Assembly: GCA_022414725.1 (NCBI GenBank)
Contig: CM039463.1
Span: forward strand, 87,499,700 to 87,563,699
Length of the DNA: 64,000 nt
Direction: 5' to 3'
Source of the DNA: Microglena sp. YARC
Taxonomy: Eukaryota; Chlorophyta; Chlorophyceae; Chlamydomonadales; Chlamydomonadaceae
A program made the position numbers and the translations under genes. Under the pieces are notes generated by a model. That model saw only the letters and a list, made by a program, of their open reading frames with translations, ran no database searches and had not been told where the DNA came from. Within the stretch, counting starts at the first letter, position 1, and each line of letters starts with the position of its first letter. Below are positions 23,701 to 29,590 of the stretch, piece by piece.

Positions 23701-26544
23701 CTGACTAGCCAATCAAGGGAGCTGCCAGGAAGCTGCTGCTCGTAGCTGAAAAAAAGCTATGACGTGAGAGATTGTCAAGAGGATCTTTGAAGAGATCACT
23801 GTTTCATTTTGGGGGTGCTTCTAGGCAGCTTCTTTCCCCCGTCCTTTGGCCAAACCTGAAGCTAGCTAATGCGTCTGAAGGCTGGCATGGCAGGCGTTCC
23901 AATTGCGTTGCAAACTCTAGGATTGACTCGGTGGCTGGCTAATGAAGATGGCTGGAAGCTGCCATGTGTAGCCCCCCCCCAAAACAGTGGAAAAAAGATA
24001 ACACCTGGAGGGGCGTGGTGCTAAGGGGACCCTCCCATACGCCGCAGCCGGGGAAATTCACCATGGCAGACATAGTAAGTGTCAAGGAATCGAAACAGTG
24101 AAAGTAACGCCATCGAACCTACATGAAGTTATCCGGAGGGCCCGTGCCTTCTGTGAATCCGATTGTCAGAACCCCAATCCATGTGTCCGACATCTTAATC
24201 GCTATTGCCGAGATGAAACCCAGACCTGAAAGTGAAAGTGAAAGTGAATGATAAACATCAGGCATTAAATATCGGGTAAGCACCCACCATATAGCACCAC
24301 CATGTAGCAATCACCCACCCATATACCCCCACCATATAGCACCCAGCCTAGAGCACCACCATAGAGCACTCACCCACCCATATACCCCCACTCTATAGCA
24401 CCCATACCCCCCAACACAAGAATCAAAGAAATGGGAGTATTACCATATCTCATATTTTCAGCAACAAGCTGCAGCTAATGGGCAGATAAGTGACCTCTTG
24501 ATCAGTGCCCCCACCCACCAGACCTACACCCACCAACACCCAGACCAACCCACTCTTTCCACAAGAGACAACCAAGATGCAATAAGTGAATTGTTGGCTA
24601 AGTGACCTCTCGATCAGTGCCCCCACCCACCCAGCCCCCAGCACACACACACACAAAAAACACACACCACCACCACCGCCCCCACCACCTCCCACCCACC
24701 CTTCCCACAAGTGGCAACCCAGGTGCAATAAGGGACCTATTGTCTAAGTGACCTCTTGATCAGTGCCACCCCCACCCCACCCACCCACACCAGCACCCAC
24801 CCTTACCAAAAGTGGTAACCAAGATGCAATAAGGACCTGTTGGCTAAGTGACCTCTTGATGAGTGCCACCCCACCCACCCACCCCCACTCACTACACAAT
24901 GATGCCAGCTGCTGCCAGTCTTCTGGAGCTTCTGTCTTTCCCCCGGAGTCCCATGTCATGTAGTCTTTCTTTTCATCCAGCATCACTCTCAAGGCTACCT
25001 TATCGTCCTTCAAAAGCTGCAACCAATTCTTTTCAGTGTATGGTTCTGCCCCAGCTCCCATGAAAGCTATGAGCAGCGCAACATCCCGTTCTTCAGAAAT
25101 GCTGAACACACTGTGACGCCAAGACAGAGAGGGTGACAGACCCAAGAGCGAAGGGATAAAGTGTGAAGGGTGGAAGACCAAAGAGTGAAGGGTTGAAGTG
25201 TGAAGGGTGGAAGACCAAAGAGTGAAGGGTGAAAGTGTGAAGGGTGGAAGACCAAAGAGTGAAGGGTGAAAGTGTGAAGGTGAAAGACCAAAGAGGGAAG
25301 GGTGAAAGACATAAGGTTAGAATGCAGAGTTTGGTCAACGCTGCAATTTTGGCTGCATGCAGAACTAGGGCAGAGCAGGCAGAGACAAGTCCTAGGCGCG
25401 TCGCAAGCAAAGTGGAAAATTGGCAGAGAGTGTTTGCTATCGGGGTGGCACCGAAATTGAGTGCAGTAGACCGAATCCAGGGTTTGTGGCAGGGCCAGGG
25501 GCCAGTTAGGGCCAGGGTTTCTCGTGGTCGGACGGACAGTCAGATGGACAACGGGGTGACACTGGGGGCTCCAGCCCCCCAGAAGGGAGGGCTACGCCAA
25601 AAACACTTGCACATGAGTGCAAAACAATCACACTCACCCAGGTCATTCTAGCACATCTGAACATGGGCTACAATGAACGCCCGACAGACTTGAGATTCTG
25701 CAGATGCAGCATTATGCTCGGCCTCTAGCGACCATCTAATGACCTCACAATGCCCATTCTCAGCTGCATAGAATCACAAGAAGACACACAACGTTGCACA
25801 AATGCATGCAGGTCAAAACACACACAGCCACAAACACAAGGAGCTTTTGAACACTTTGTTTTTTAGGCAGCTCCTTTCCTACGTCCTTGGGCCAAACCTG
25901 AATCTAGCTAGTGTGTCGGAAGACTAGCATGGCAGACCTTCCAATCTCGCTGCAAGCTCTGGGCCTGACTCAGTGGCTGGCTAATAGAGGTGGCTGGAAG
26001 CTGCCATGTGTTGCCCATAAAAGAAACTATGCTTTTGAAAATGGTGGCCCATGTCACTTTTACCTGTTCCCGTTGCCATGCAGAATATGAGGTCTTTGGC
26101 GTTTTGTGTAGCCCCATGTGTAGCAACATCTATCAGCCAAGATTCTAGGCTGGGAAAGCTACAGGAAGTTGGCCGTTGGTAAGTGATCACCACCTCCACC
26201 TCCAACTCTACCACCACTACCACCACCACTATCATCACCAAAAGCACCATTACCACCATGTGGTGCCCTGGCCAGCAGGTGCCATTTTGGGAATGACCTA
26301 ACATGAAGGAGCACGTTGTAAAACCATTGCAAGGTCTGCTTCAAATGCTGGTGAACGCAAGTCTGGATGGGTGGCATGGTTTCATGGCTGGAGCTTCGAC
26401 ATTAGCTTACCTGGCTACTTTCGCTCCGCAATCGGCTACGAAGAGGTCTAAAGCCCGTTTCAAAGCGTGAACAGGGGTGGTGCGCTCACTGCGTCCCTCG
26501 GAAAACCTTTGAATGAGCTGGGACACCTGCGAGCACCGAGACAT
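7065..26544 (-). CDS. TKL-type serine/threonine protein kinase, 18 exons joined
   Basis: Exons (minus strand, 5' to 3'): 26411-26544 (start ATG 26544), 26064-26149, 25655-25763 (weak donor), 24893-25110, 24123-24225, 22616-22697, 20667-20831, 19182-19469, 18199-18348, 17015-17230, 15106-15382, 14424-14474, 12829-12906, 11868-12036, 11085-11106, 8790-8949, 8305-8409, 7065-7251. Phases agree throughout except inside exon 11, giving about 866 residues plus an unresolved C-terminus. The first ~520 residues match no domain I recognise. The kinase domain follows: Gly-loop LLGEGGFAKVF (~529), VAIK-type lysine in GGIKVV (~552), helix-C HEIAIL (~571), hinge IEFCDLGNL, catalytic HCDLKPANV (~709), SDFGLS (~733), VAPEAL, and DVYAYGILMWEMYTG, which is typical of TKL kinases. 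Expected role: phosphorylating Ser/Thr of unknown substrates. Exon 11 holds an in-frame TGA and one extra base, so the allele is either a sequencing error or recently broken. Confidence 0.85.
7319..7402. repeat. (GTAT)n microsatellite
   Basis: Runs of TATG/GTAT units interrupted by GTACATGTGTG, in the region just upstream (minus strand) of exon 18. Overlapping Cys/Tyr-rich frames are repeat artefacts. Confidence 0.9.
7404..7450. repeat. Palindromic dispersed motif GTGTGGCCGGTGGCCACAC
   Basis: ACTAGTACGGTAGCCCGTGTGG followed by CCGGTGGCCACACC. The same block occurs inverted at about 22973-23012, and a degraded version lies at 7478-7510. The central near-perfect palindrome suggests the end of a small inverted-repeat element. 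Confidence 0.6.
8690..8760. repeat. Poly-C tract and pyrimidine-rich intron segment
   Basis: About 20 consecutive C at 8708-8727, within a C-rich stretch between kinase exons 16 and 17. On the transcribed sense strand it is G-rich. Confidence 0.9.
8950..9545. repeat. Intronic repeat seeded by the exon 16 acceptor
   Basis: The block CACCCAGGTTGAACATCAAGTGAG next to the exon 16 acceptor recurs at about 9181 and 9508. Each is followed by GCGCCATATGA and by CTGGAGGATCA(AC) ... CTCATCAAG(T/C)ATCTCTGGCCACGCC filler. Between them are multiple CTGGCTGGGCCCC / CTGGCCACGCC units. No gene is present. Confidence 0.7.
9575..9785. mobile_element. Dispersed element family G, copy 1
   Basis: From TTTCCGCTATATATAGCGAT to the CTAGAAAAACCCCAC/CAGATTTGAAAAC end, with internal ACACTGTCCCTGGAGGAGGCC. 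Inverted copy at 12505-12728 and another copy at 21645-21850. The terminal GCTATATATAGC palindrome is shared. Non-coding. Confidence 0.7.
10195..10275. repeat. Dispersed element family F, copy 1
   Basis: Core GGTAACCCTGGGGGCTCCCGCCCCC ... GGGGCCCCACCCAAAACA, containing an inverted GGGGGC/GCCCCC pair. Related copies lie at about 25530-25612, 29055-29165 and (inverted) 49962-50030, often preceded by GACGGAC(A)GTC. Function unknown. Confidence 0.5.
10618..10666. repeat. Poly-C tract, about 49 nt
   Basis: The longest uninterrupted C homopolymer in the window, in the kinase intron between exons 15 and 16. It is followed by CACACCCACACC repeats and a family A element at 10699-10790. Confidence 0.97.
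10699..10790 (+). mobile_element. Short dispersed element, family A copy 2
   Basis: GGTTGGCCCCAGTGCAAGG then GGGCTGGCCCCCTCAACC and a TATTTATTTATTTATT tail. Same orientation as the 5147 copy. Confidence 0.7.
11085..11106 (-). other. 22-nt microexon encoding the catalytic loop
   Basis: Exon 15 of the kinase. The acceptor CACTTGCAG and donor GTAAGTGTT flank only 22 nt. Joined to the final G of exon 14 and the first base of exon 16, it encodes D-L-K-P-A-N-V-L, the catalytic-loop core. Losing it would remove the catalytic Asp and shift the frame. The splice phase on both sides fits exactly, which strongly supports the call. Confidence 0.9.
11140..11350. repeat. AT-rich degenerate tandem repeat
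   Basis: The unit GAGTATGATCAATGAGT..TTTGA..TTT recurs about six times with drift, in the intron between kinase exons 14 and 15. Confidence 0.75.
11505..11575 (+). mobile_element. Dispersed element family H (microsatellite-tailed), copy 1
   Basis: Begins AAGCCGCGGGCCCATTTGGAG, continues TCCAGTAGGGCACCAGGAAAAAAT and ends in TCTCATCATAT. Other copies abut long (CAT/ATG)n tracts at 14155-14220 (inverted), 50558-50608 and 63140-63205 (inverted). Confidence 0.7.
11630..11815 (-). repeat. Copies of the 3' edge of kinase exon 14
   Basis: GCAGTGCACCACACCCATCC(TATGGAGGTCAGCCATGG) at about 11655-11697 and a shorter copy at about 11787-11810 repeat the exon 14 end plus donor found at 11862-11910. The latter reads TTACCACAGTGCACCACACC on the plus strand. 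Confidence 0.85.
12215..12340. mobile_element. hAT-like MITE (family B), truncated
   Basis: The left half only: CGGCTTGTAGTCAGCTCC, GGCCAAACCTGAAGCTAGCTAG and GCAGGCATTCCAATGCA. The right terminus is missing. Confidence 0.65.
12418..12475 (-). repeat. Copy of kinase exon 13 segment
   Basis: ATATTTCAAGGCAGTGCAGAGG followed by TTGCCCGCGTCGCATAA repeats the exon 13 sequence at 12857-12900. This is a dead partial exon copy in the downstream intron. Confidence 0.85.
12505..12728. mobile_element. Dispersed element family G, copy 2 (inverted)
   Basis: CAAATCTGAAAGTCGG ... CTAGCTTTATGG ... GCCTCCTCCAGGGACAGC ... AGCGATCGCTATATATAGCGGAAATA: the reverse complement of the 9575-9785 copy, with about 20 bp of length difference. 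Confidence 0.75.
12930..14160. repeat. 1.2-kb (GAT/ATG)n imperfect trinucleotide array
   Basis: Nearly the entire intron between kinase exons 12 and 13 consists of GATGAT, GTTGGTGAT, GTTTATGAT and GCAAATGAT variants. It opens huge pseudo-frames of poly-Asp, poly-Met or poly-His/Ile on both strands, none credible as protein. The right end meets family H at 14155-14220, whose tail this array probably represents. Confidence 0.95.
14155..14220 (-). mobile_element. Dispersed element family H, copy 2
   Basis: TTTTCCTGGTTTCCTACTGGA ... AAGAGCCCGCGGCTTGACGG: the inverted form of the 11505 copy, attached to the (GAT)n array on the side expected for a tail. Confidence 0.7.
14500..15105. repeat. Intron segment with about 325-bp duplication including exon 11 donor copies
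   Basis: AGTGAGTA(C/T)TAGGGATC(G/T)AAGTTGAAATGT occurs at about 14643 and 14968. ATTTACCTGTGGGGTAGTGTTTCT near 14870 copies the exon 11 donor region at 15101-15124. G-rich tracts lie at 14503-14600. Confidence 0.75.
15106..15382 (-). other. Kinase exon 11 (Gly-loop to helix C) with stop codon and frameshift
   Basis: Encodes the Gly-loop, VAIK-type lysine and helix-C segment. After GGIKVVV the frame meets TGA (complement of 15266-15268), then continues as RRTNDKMAMME. At the A5 run (plus strand T5, 15229-15233) the frame shifts by one: four A would give ENAHEIAILSALSHPNIVQAY. With that one base removed the exon is 276 nt, exactly in phase with both neighbours. Both defects can be explained by sequencing/assembly error or by early pseudogenisation. 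An alternative acceptor lies at 15358/15359. Confidence 0.8.
15525..15780 (-). repeat. Two extra copies of the 5' edge of kinase exon 11
   Basis: TTTGAACACCTTGGCAGAGC ... CACCCAGCAGATGATTGCACCTGG at 15540-15605 and TTTGAACATCTTAGCAAAGG at 15722-15772 repeat the exon 11 acceptor and Gly-loop codons. They carry small indels that break the frame. Confidence 0.9.
15940..17010 (-). repeat. Array of about seven copies of the 3' edge of kinase exon 10
   Basis: The unit AACTCCATGGAGCTCTTGATTC ... CAACTTC(TCAGTCAGGCCAGCAACC)AAGGCTCCTG lies at about 15947, 16084, 16268, 16406, 16551, 16717 and 16846, before the genuine exon at 17015. Copies are separated by C-tracts (for example 16174-16212 and 16639-16671) and CACACA. 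Each keeps a potential GTGAGG-type donor, and several retain an open frame across the copied exon part. Confidence 0.92.
17235..17535 (-). repeat. Copy of the 5' edge of kinase exon 10
   Basis: 17425-17535 repeats the acceptor side of exon 10 (the codons for MQNAKP.GE..INMSFSR.GNS), including the CTCTCCACAG acceptor, at about 80-90% identity. G-rich TGGGGGTGGGGG repeats separate the two. A pseudo-frame runs through both. Confidence 0.88.
17540..17770. repeat. G-rich tract
   Basis: Mostly GGGTTGAGGG units and uninterrupted G runs, the longest at about 17703-17733. Intron of the kinase gene, non-coding. Confidence 0.9.
17828..18195 (-). repeat. Copy of kinase exon 9 donor edge and GGTGATGGTTGT repeats
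   Basis: TTACCTGGTAACTCGGACAGG ... GCAGCAGATGCGGCGAGATTATCTC at 17832-17892 copies the exon 9 3' edge (18196-18262). 17905-18060 is a GGTGGTGATGGTTGT array. 18095-18190 has GTAGTGGTGGAGT repeats. Confidence 0.88.
18360..18960. repeat. (CATTGCATTA/C)n array with copies of the exon 9 acceptor
   Basis: Ten-base CATTGCATTA/CATTCCATTG units dominate. Within them ATGTTTTGCTTCACCTG(T/C)(G/T)AGTGAGGGGG at 18553-18580 and 18650-18682 repeats the exon 9 acceptor edge at 18335-18362. Frames through it are repeat artefacts. Confidence 0.88.
19055..19138 (-). mobile_element. Short dispersed element, family A copy 3
   Basis: ATAAATAAATAGTACACC ... GGGGGGCCAGCCTGTTTGC ... GGGGCCAACCACC: inverted relative to the 5147 copy. 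Confidence 0.7.
19550..19670 (-). repeat. Copy of the 5' edge of kinase exon 8
   Basis: CTCCAGAGCCAGATCCTCC ... TTTGACCCCACTCCTGCC ... GGCCGGGCACCTACGG repeats the acceptor and first ~55 nt of exon 8 (19420-19475), separated from it by TGGTGGTGG and a G-tract. Confidence 0.88.
19735..20190. repeat. (AAC/CAG)n trinucleotide-rich tract
   Basis: ACAACAACAGCAAC-type repeats with an embedded ~105-bp higher-order period (TCTGATAACAGTTCCAA(A/C)TC... at 19779, 19869 and 19980). Overlapping Thr/Asn-rich frames are not credible genes. Confidence 0.9.
20195..20595 (-). repeat. About nine tandem copies of the 3' edge of kinase exon 7
   Basis: The unit GCTCACC(A/T)GATAGAGGTCCCTAAACCCTAAACAAAGACAACAAA, period about 42 bp. 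On the gene strand each unit reads TTTAG-GGACCTCTATCTG-GTGAGC, so every copy carries an acceptor-like TTTAG and a donor around a 13-nt pseudo-microexon derived from the exon end GACCTCTCTCAG. The filler is plant-type telomeric repeat. Confidence 0.9.
20845..21425 (-). repeat. About nine tandem copies of the 5' edge of kinase exon 7
   Basis: Unit of about 62 bp: GGTCTGGAGACTCGTGGATG, TCCTTGGCCTAAAAAGGAAGG, then GTTTAGGGTGCAGGGTTTA. On the gene strand each unit carries TTTTTAG followed by the first ~32 nt of exon 7. The first six units are almost identical, and the last three decay with distance from the exon. This suggests directional growth from the exon outwards. Confidence 0.93.
21645..21850. 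mobile_element. Dispersed element family G, copy 3
   Basis: GCGATCGCTAGTTTTGACCC ... CTGTCCCTGGAGAAGGCC ... AAAGCTAGATAAAAAACATC ... CAGATTTC. Same orientation as 9575-9785. Confidence 0.7.
21950..22276 (+). CDS. Unidentified 108-codon ORF in kinase intron, opposite strand
   Basis: Encodes a protein of non-repetitive composition beginning MSAMSEAFFPLARAALSDRQ, with a Pro/Ser-rich acidic tail. It lies antisense in the intron between kinase exons 6 and 7. I recognise no family. It could be a fragment of a mobile-element protein, or a chance frame. No second exon was found. Confidence 0.25.
   Translation: MSAMSEAFFPLARAALSDRQLAVHEMYNTFGGNSICVKYEVSRLGTKGLLHPYYKGGGCASASASESTGTPVQVEFTSLSPNPPSQPENSPPDPKSETPNDAIEAVQL
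22380..22610. mobile_element. Inverted-repeat element rich in ATCATATGAT (family E), copy 1
   Basis: Contains TGATATCATATGATG, an internal CTTTAGCCTAGTCAGACTGC segment and CCCCTACATATATATATAGG. Related copies lie at 32508-32690 and 36232-36390, which share the terminal GGGAACGGCA/TGCCGCTCCC-type inverted ends. Non-coding MITE. Confidence 0.6.
22698..22806 (-). repeat. Duplicate of the kinase exon 6 acceptor
   Basis: GCAAGTATGTTGG(C/T)CAACTGC ... AAAACACGCGATGCAAGGAGG is present at 22681-22732 and again at 22755-22801. The CGTGTTTTGCAG acceptor and the first exon bases therefore exist twice in tandem. Confidence 0.9.
23225..23520 (+). mobile_element. Two degenerate family C elements
   Basis: TTTTTACAGTCTAGCCGGCTAAGG ... 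GGTGAACTGAACCCC and GTTGTTACAGTCAAGGGGTAGACCAAATAGG resemble family C, best seen at 37850-38010. Confidence 0.5.
23561..23761. mobile_element. hAT-like MITE (family B, CATAGC subtype)
   Basis: Termini CATAGCTTTTC and AAAAAGCTATG, subterminal GCAGCTTCTAGGCAGCTC / GAGCTGCCAGGAAGCTGC. About 201 bp. Possible imperfect flanking duplication GACGTAGA / GACGTGAGA. Confidence 0.8.
23797..23989. mobile_element. hAT-like MITE (family B, CACTG subtype)
   Basis: Termini CACTGTTTC and AAACAGTG with internal GGCCAAACCTGAAGCTAGC and GGCTGGCTAATGAAG. About 193 bp. Confidence 0.8.
24235..24890. repeat. Tandem repeats between kinase exons 4 and 5
   Basis: 24290-24420: ACCCACCATATAGCACC units. 24480-24880: four or five units of about 115-125 bp containing AAGTGACCTCTTGATCAGTGCC and CAAGATGCAATAAG, separated by CACCCACCC. 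Confidence 0.85.
25130..25315. repeat. 36-bp tandem repeat next to kinase exon 4 acceptor
   Basis: GTGAAGGGTGGAAGACCAAAGA units, five or so copies, ending in the intron upstream of exon 4. Confidence 0.85.
25852..26031. mobile_element. hAT-like MITE (family B)
   Basis: CACTTTGTTTTTTAGGCAGC ... GAAACTATG with GGCCAAACCTGAATCTAGC and CTGGCTAATAGAGG. Sits between kinase exons 2 and 3. Confidence 0.75.
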
Positions 26545-26754
26545 TTTCGGTTTGTGAAATCAGAAAAATGCGCAGGGCTTCCAGCGCATGGTTTTAATCA
26601 TCACGACAATAGCTAGCAAGAAAATGGAGAGCATGGATGGTCGGAGTTCGCGGTCGATCAGTCGGGTGTCTGGCACTGAATGTTTTTAGCTGGAACATCC
26701 ATGACCCAATGATGCTTTCGCGAAACGCGCAGCATATTGGCTTTTGCTTGTATC

Positions 26755-27099
26755 TCAACAGACCTTCACTAAAGTTTCTTGCACGGTTGCAGCATCCTTC
26801 TTATTCAAAGACTTCATGCTATTCATCGCATTGTCTGGGCGTGGCTCGGCATCTGCAGGAGCTCCATTGGGGGAAGCAGCAGCAGCTGAAGCTCCATTAG
26901 GTTCAGAGGCAGCAGCAGGAGCTGCAGGGGCTAACTCCTCAGTTGCTGGCGCGGCTGTAGTTTTGGGGGCGGTATTCGCCTCTGATGCATTCTCTTGAGG
27001 TGGGGTCGACTTAACAGCAGCGGCAGCATTAGCAGGAGGAGGAGCAATGGAATCGAATCCTTTTTCCTTCCCCTCTGGCGAAGAAGCACAGCTGCCCAT
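26755..27099 (-). CDS. Small predicted acylated protein, N-terminus MGSCASS
   Basis: A 114-codon frame. The N-terminus M-G-S-C-A-S-S fits an N-myristoylation site (Gly2, Ser near position 6) with Cys4 available for palmitoylation, so membrane association is likely if expressed. The rest is Ala/Pro/Glu-rich and looks disordered, ending KKDAATVQETLVKVC. Either the stop after KVC is real, or AAG/GTCTGT near 26765 acts as a donor. If spliced it could be an upstream alternative first exon of the kinase, whose ATG lies about 210 bp further on and has its own upstream in-frame stop. No family recognised. Confidence 0.45.
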   Translation of the reverse strand: MGSCASSPEGKEKGFDSIAPPPANAAAAVKSTPPQENASEANTAPKTTAAPATEELAPAAPAAASEPNGASAAAASPNGAPADAEPRPDNAMNSMKSLNKKDAATVQETLVKVC

Positions 27100-27487
27100 G
27101 GTGTTCAGCTAGACTACTGACACCTAGGGAGGAATGAGGATAAACGAAATCAAAGGCGCAGGGGGATTAATTCTTGCCGATAATGGGCTATACTGACAGA
27201 ACGCGTGACGCGTGATGTAAATTGGGGACGACTGTGATCGATATACCGTATCAACACACGTGAACTCGTACTCTTGCCAGGTTGGCGGTGCTAAATGTTG
27301 GCGCCATGCTGAGGTGGTTACCTAAGGTATGCTCGAGTATGCTCGGGTACAGCTCGGGTATGCTCCTACCCTGGGCTCCTGGCCTGCTCCTGGCCGTAGA
27401 GAGTTCCGCGTGGTGACACGCTATAACGCTCGAAAGCGCCCAACTAGAATCCTGGATCGAGTTCCAGATGGTACGGAAGTCGAGGCC

Positions 27488-28440
27488 GTTATTGCGGTTT
27501 TCATTTATGAATGCCCACCCTCCGAAAAGGCTATGTAGCTGTGTAGCTGTGTAGCTATTTTCAAAAACGTCAGGAACCCCCCTCGGAGCCAGTTTCCCAT
27601 CCGATTTTCTCCCCATCGCATCCCCTATCCCTTTCTGCTTTTCGCGATGTCTTATTCACCGCCGTTCGGACCTGTGCCGCGCCGCAAGTGCACAGCCTCG
27701 GCTGCCTCGCCACTCCTACCAGCTATAGATCTTGCTGGGACAAGCAACCTTGCCTCTTGCGCCCGTGCTCGGTTTTCTACCTCGGCTCACCGCGCTAGAG
27801 TCTTGGGCCCTTCTTCGTCTCAAGCAACTGCGAGCATTGCAGTTGAGGACTCAGAGAGTTCGGGACCAGAGGATTTCGGGGCCCAAATGCACGTAACAGT
27901 ATTCGATAAAAGAACTCCTAAAGATCGACCTGAATGGTCAGGAGTTCTCTGTGAATACGAGCACGCCGTTACGCATATTCAAATCCACCTTCAAGGCTGC
28001 TCTACTCGTCGCCTTGAACTATGTCCATCAGCACTTCCTAGGCCAAGTCGTCGCACTTCCTTCCCTCATGGATTATGCCCTTTCGTGAGTTTCGTCCCTC
28101 CAGGCGAACAGCGAGCCCGTTTTCGTGATAGTGCGCGACCATCTTGTTGATTGTCCTTTTACAGGGATGACCGTTGTACTCCGCAGCGATCTGTGCTGGA
28201 AGACGATGTAAAGCTACGACCTGGTAGACAACTCGCTCGCGCAGGTCGAAATAGTAAGGGCTGCGTTGCTTACACAGATTGTCATTCCTCAGAGGGGGTG
28301 CGATGGGGAGAAAATCGGATGGGAAACTGGCTCCGAGCGGAGGAGGGTTCCTGCCGTTTTTGAAAAATAGCTACACAGCTATACACAGCTACATAGCCTT
28401 TTCGGGGGGTGGGCATTCATAAATGAAAACCGCTATAAAC
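27488..28440. mobile_element. About 950-bp element with long terminal inverted repeats
   Basis: 27495-27640 and 28292-28435 are inverted copies of each other. The left reads GCGGTTTTCATTTATGAATG..., CGAAAAGGCTATGTAGCTG, GGAGCCAGTTTCCCATCCG; the right reads the reverse complement with a few indels. About 145-bp inverted ends flank about 650 bp. This is a foldback/MITE-like DNA element. Target-site duplications were not clear. Confidence 0.75.
27647..28150 (+). CDS. ORF inside the inverted-repeat element, unidentified
   Basis: 167 codons, beginning MSYSPPFGPVPRRKC, located between the long inverted repeats. Composition is Ser/Pro/Arg-rich with no transposase motif I can recognise. It could be the remnant of an element-encoded protein or a chance frame. 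Confidence 0.3.
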   Translation: MSYSPPFGPVPRRKCTASAASPLLPAIDLAGTSNLASCARARFSTSAHRARVLGPSSSQATASIAVEDSESSGPEDFGAQMHVTVFDKRTPKDRPEWSGVLCEYEHAVTHIQIHLQGCSTRRLELCPSALPRPSRRTSFPHGLCPFVSFVPPGEQRARFRDSARPSC

Positions 28441-28484
28441 GATGATATACCAGTATTTCGTAACGTAGAAGGGAGGACGGAGCC

Positions 28485-28774
28485 CCCCCCCCCCCCCCCC
28501 CGCCCCCCCCTGCACCACAGCCGAAAACCGGATACGGGAATGGCCGAGAGGAGGTTTTTGCCCCTGTGTTTTTGCCGGCTATATAGACTCCACATTTTAT
28601 GTACCGTAGATTAGGCTAGATCAGGAGGGGGGGGAAAGGAAACCTGACCCCACGCAGGAGGTGCCCAGGCCTCCAATTTTTACTCGTCCCGAACGATTTT
28701 TATTCTGAGAATGGGGCTATTATGGCGATGTTTTGACTTTTGAGCCATTTTTAAGTTCATTCTGAGCAATTCAT

Positions 28775-28805
<31 letters not shown>

Positions 28806-28810
28806 TAGCC
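28485..28810. repeat. Poly-C and poly-G tracts in intergenic sequence
   Basis: A C-run at 28484-28510 and a G-run at 28777-28806. The sequence between and around them (to about 29050) has no recognisable gene. Confidence 0.85.
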
Positions 28811-29054
28811 CTCTTTAGTTTTCGTGCTATCTTTTTACTCAGACCTCCAAATGACATTCTGATACCATTATTGATATTGTGTAGACAAGGGCAGTTCATT
28901 GGGACCGCTTATATATAAGACCAGGCGGTGTGTGGAGGGGGCGCCTCCTGGATGACACGCTAAACGGGAAGAAAAGGCACGAAACGGAATCGAGCGCAGC
29001 AGTCCGAAGCCAGCGTTTACGAGACATTTAGTTTAGACAATTGGCTTCGTGAGG

Positions 29055-29165
29055 TCGGACGCACGGACGCACGGACAACGGGGTGACCCTGAGGGCTCCC
29101 GCCCCAGCCCCCGCCCCCGCCCGCCCCACAGAAGGGGCCCCCCTAGGGGGGGCTTCACAAAAAAT
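29055..29165. repeat. Dispersed element family F, copy
   Basis: GACGCACGGACAACGGGGTG, ACCCTGAGGGCTCCCGCCCC and GGGGGGCTTCACAAAAAA match the element at 10195 and 25530. The ORF that starts in it is therefore unlikely to be the XPC N-terminus. Confidence 0.55.
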
Positions 29166-29590
29166 ACGATGCTGCGAGAAGCCTGCCAACGCATCGCTGC
29201 CAGCCATCACTTCCAACTCAACGGAATAAACCGAACTGGGCGTTGGTTCCAGCACCACCTACACCACGCCCAGCGCGCGCGGAACCAAAATCTGCGCGCG
29301 ATAGCTACGCGAAGAAGTATTCTCGTCTTCAACATAGGTGGTCTGATGACCATGCAAGCAGGCGACTCAGATCTGTCTCTGGATCCAAGTGTCCAACTGC
29401 CTTTTTTTAAACTTCTGTCTAGCTCTCTCCTCAGTCCTCTATAGTTGTTCTGGGTTGGCTCAATTGTGGCCGGCTCTGAGACATCAAACTAGCTTAGTCC
29501 CTCCCAAAGCCTTCCTTAAGCCACACCAGCTTGGCGTACTGCTTTCTTCCTTCCTTCCTTCCTTCCTTCAAACTCGCTGTTGCATTGCAG

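Noticed and set aside
29049..29444. 131-codon plus frame as the XPC first exon
   Set aside because: Its beginning is a dispersed family F repeat and it lacks a donor in phase with the 29591 exon; XPC can start at ATG 29596.
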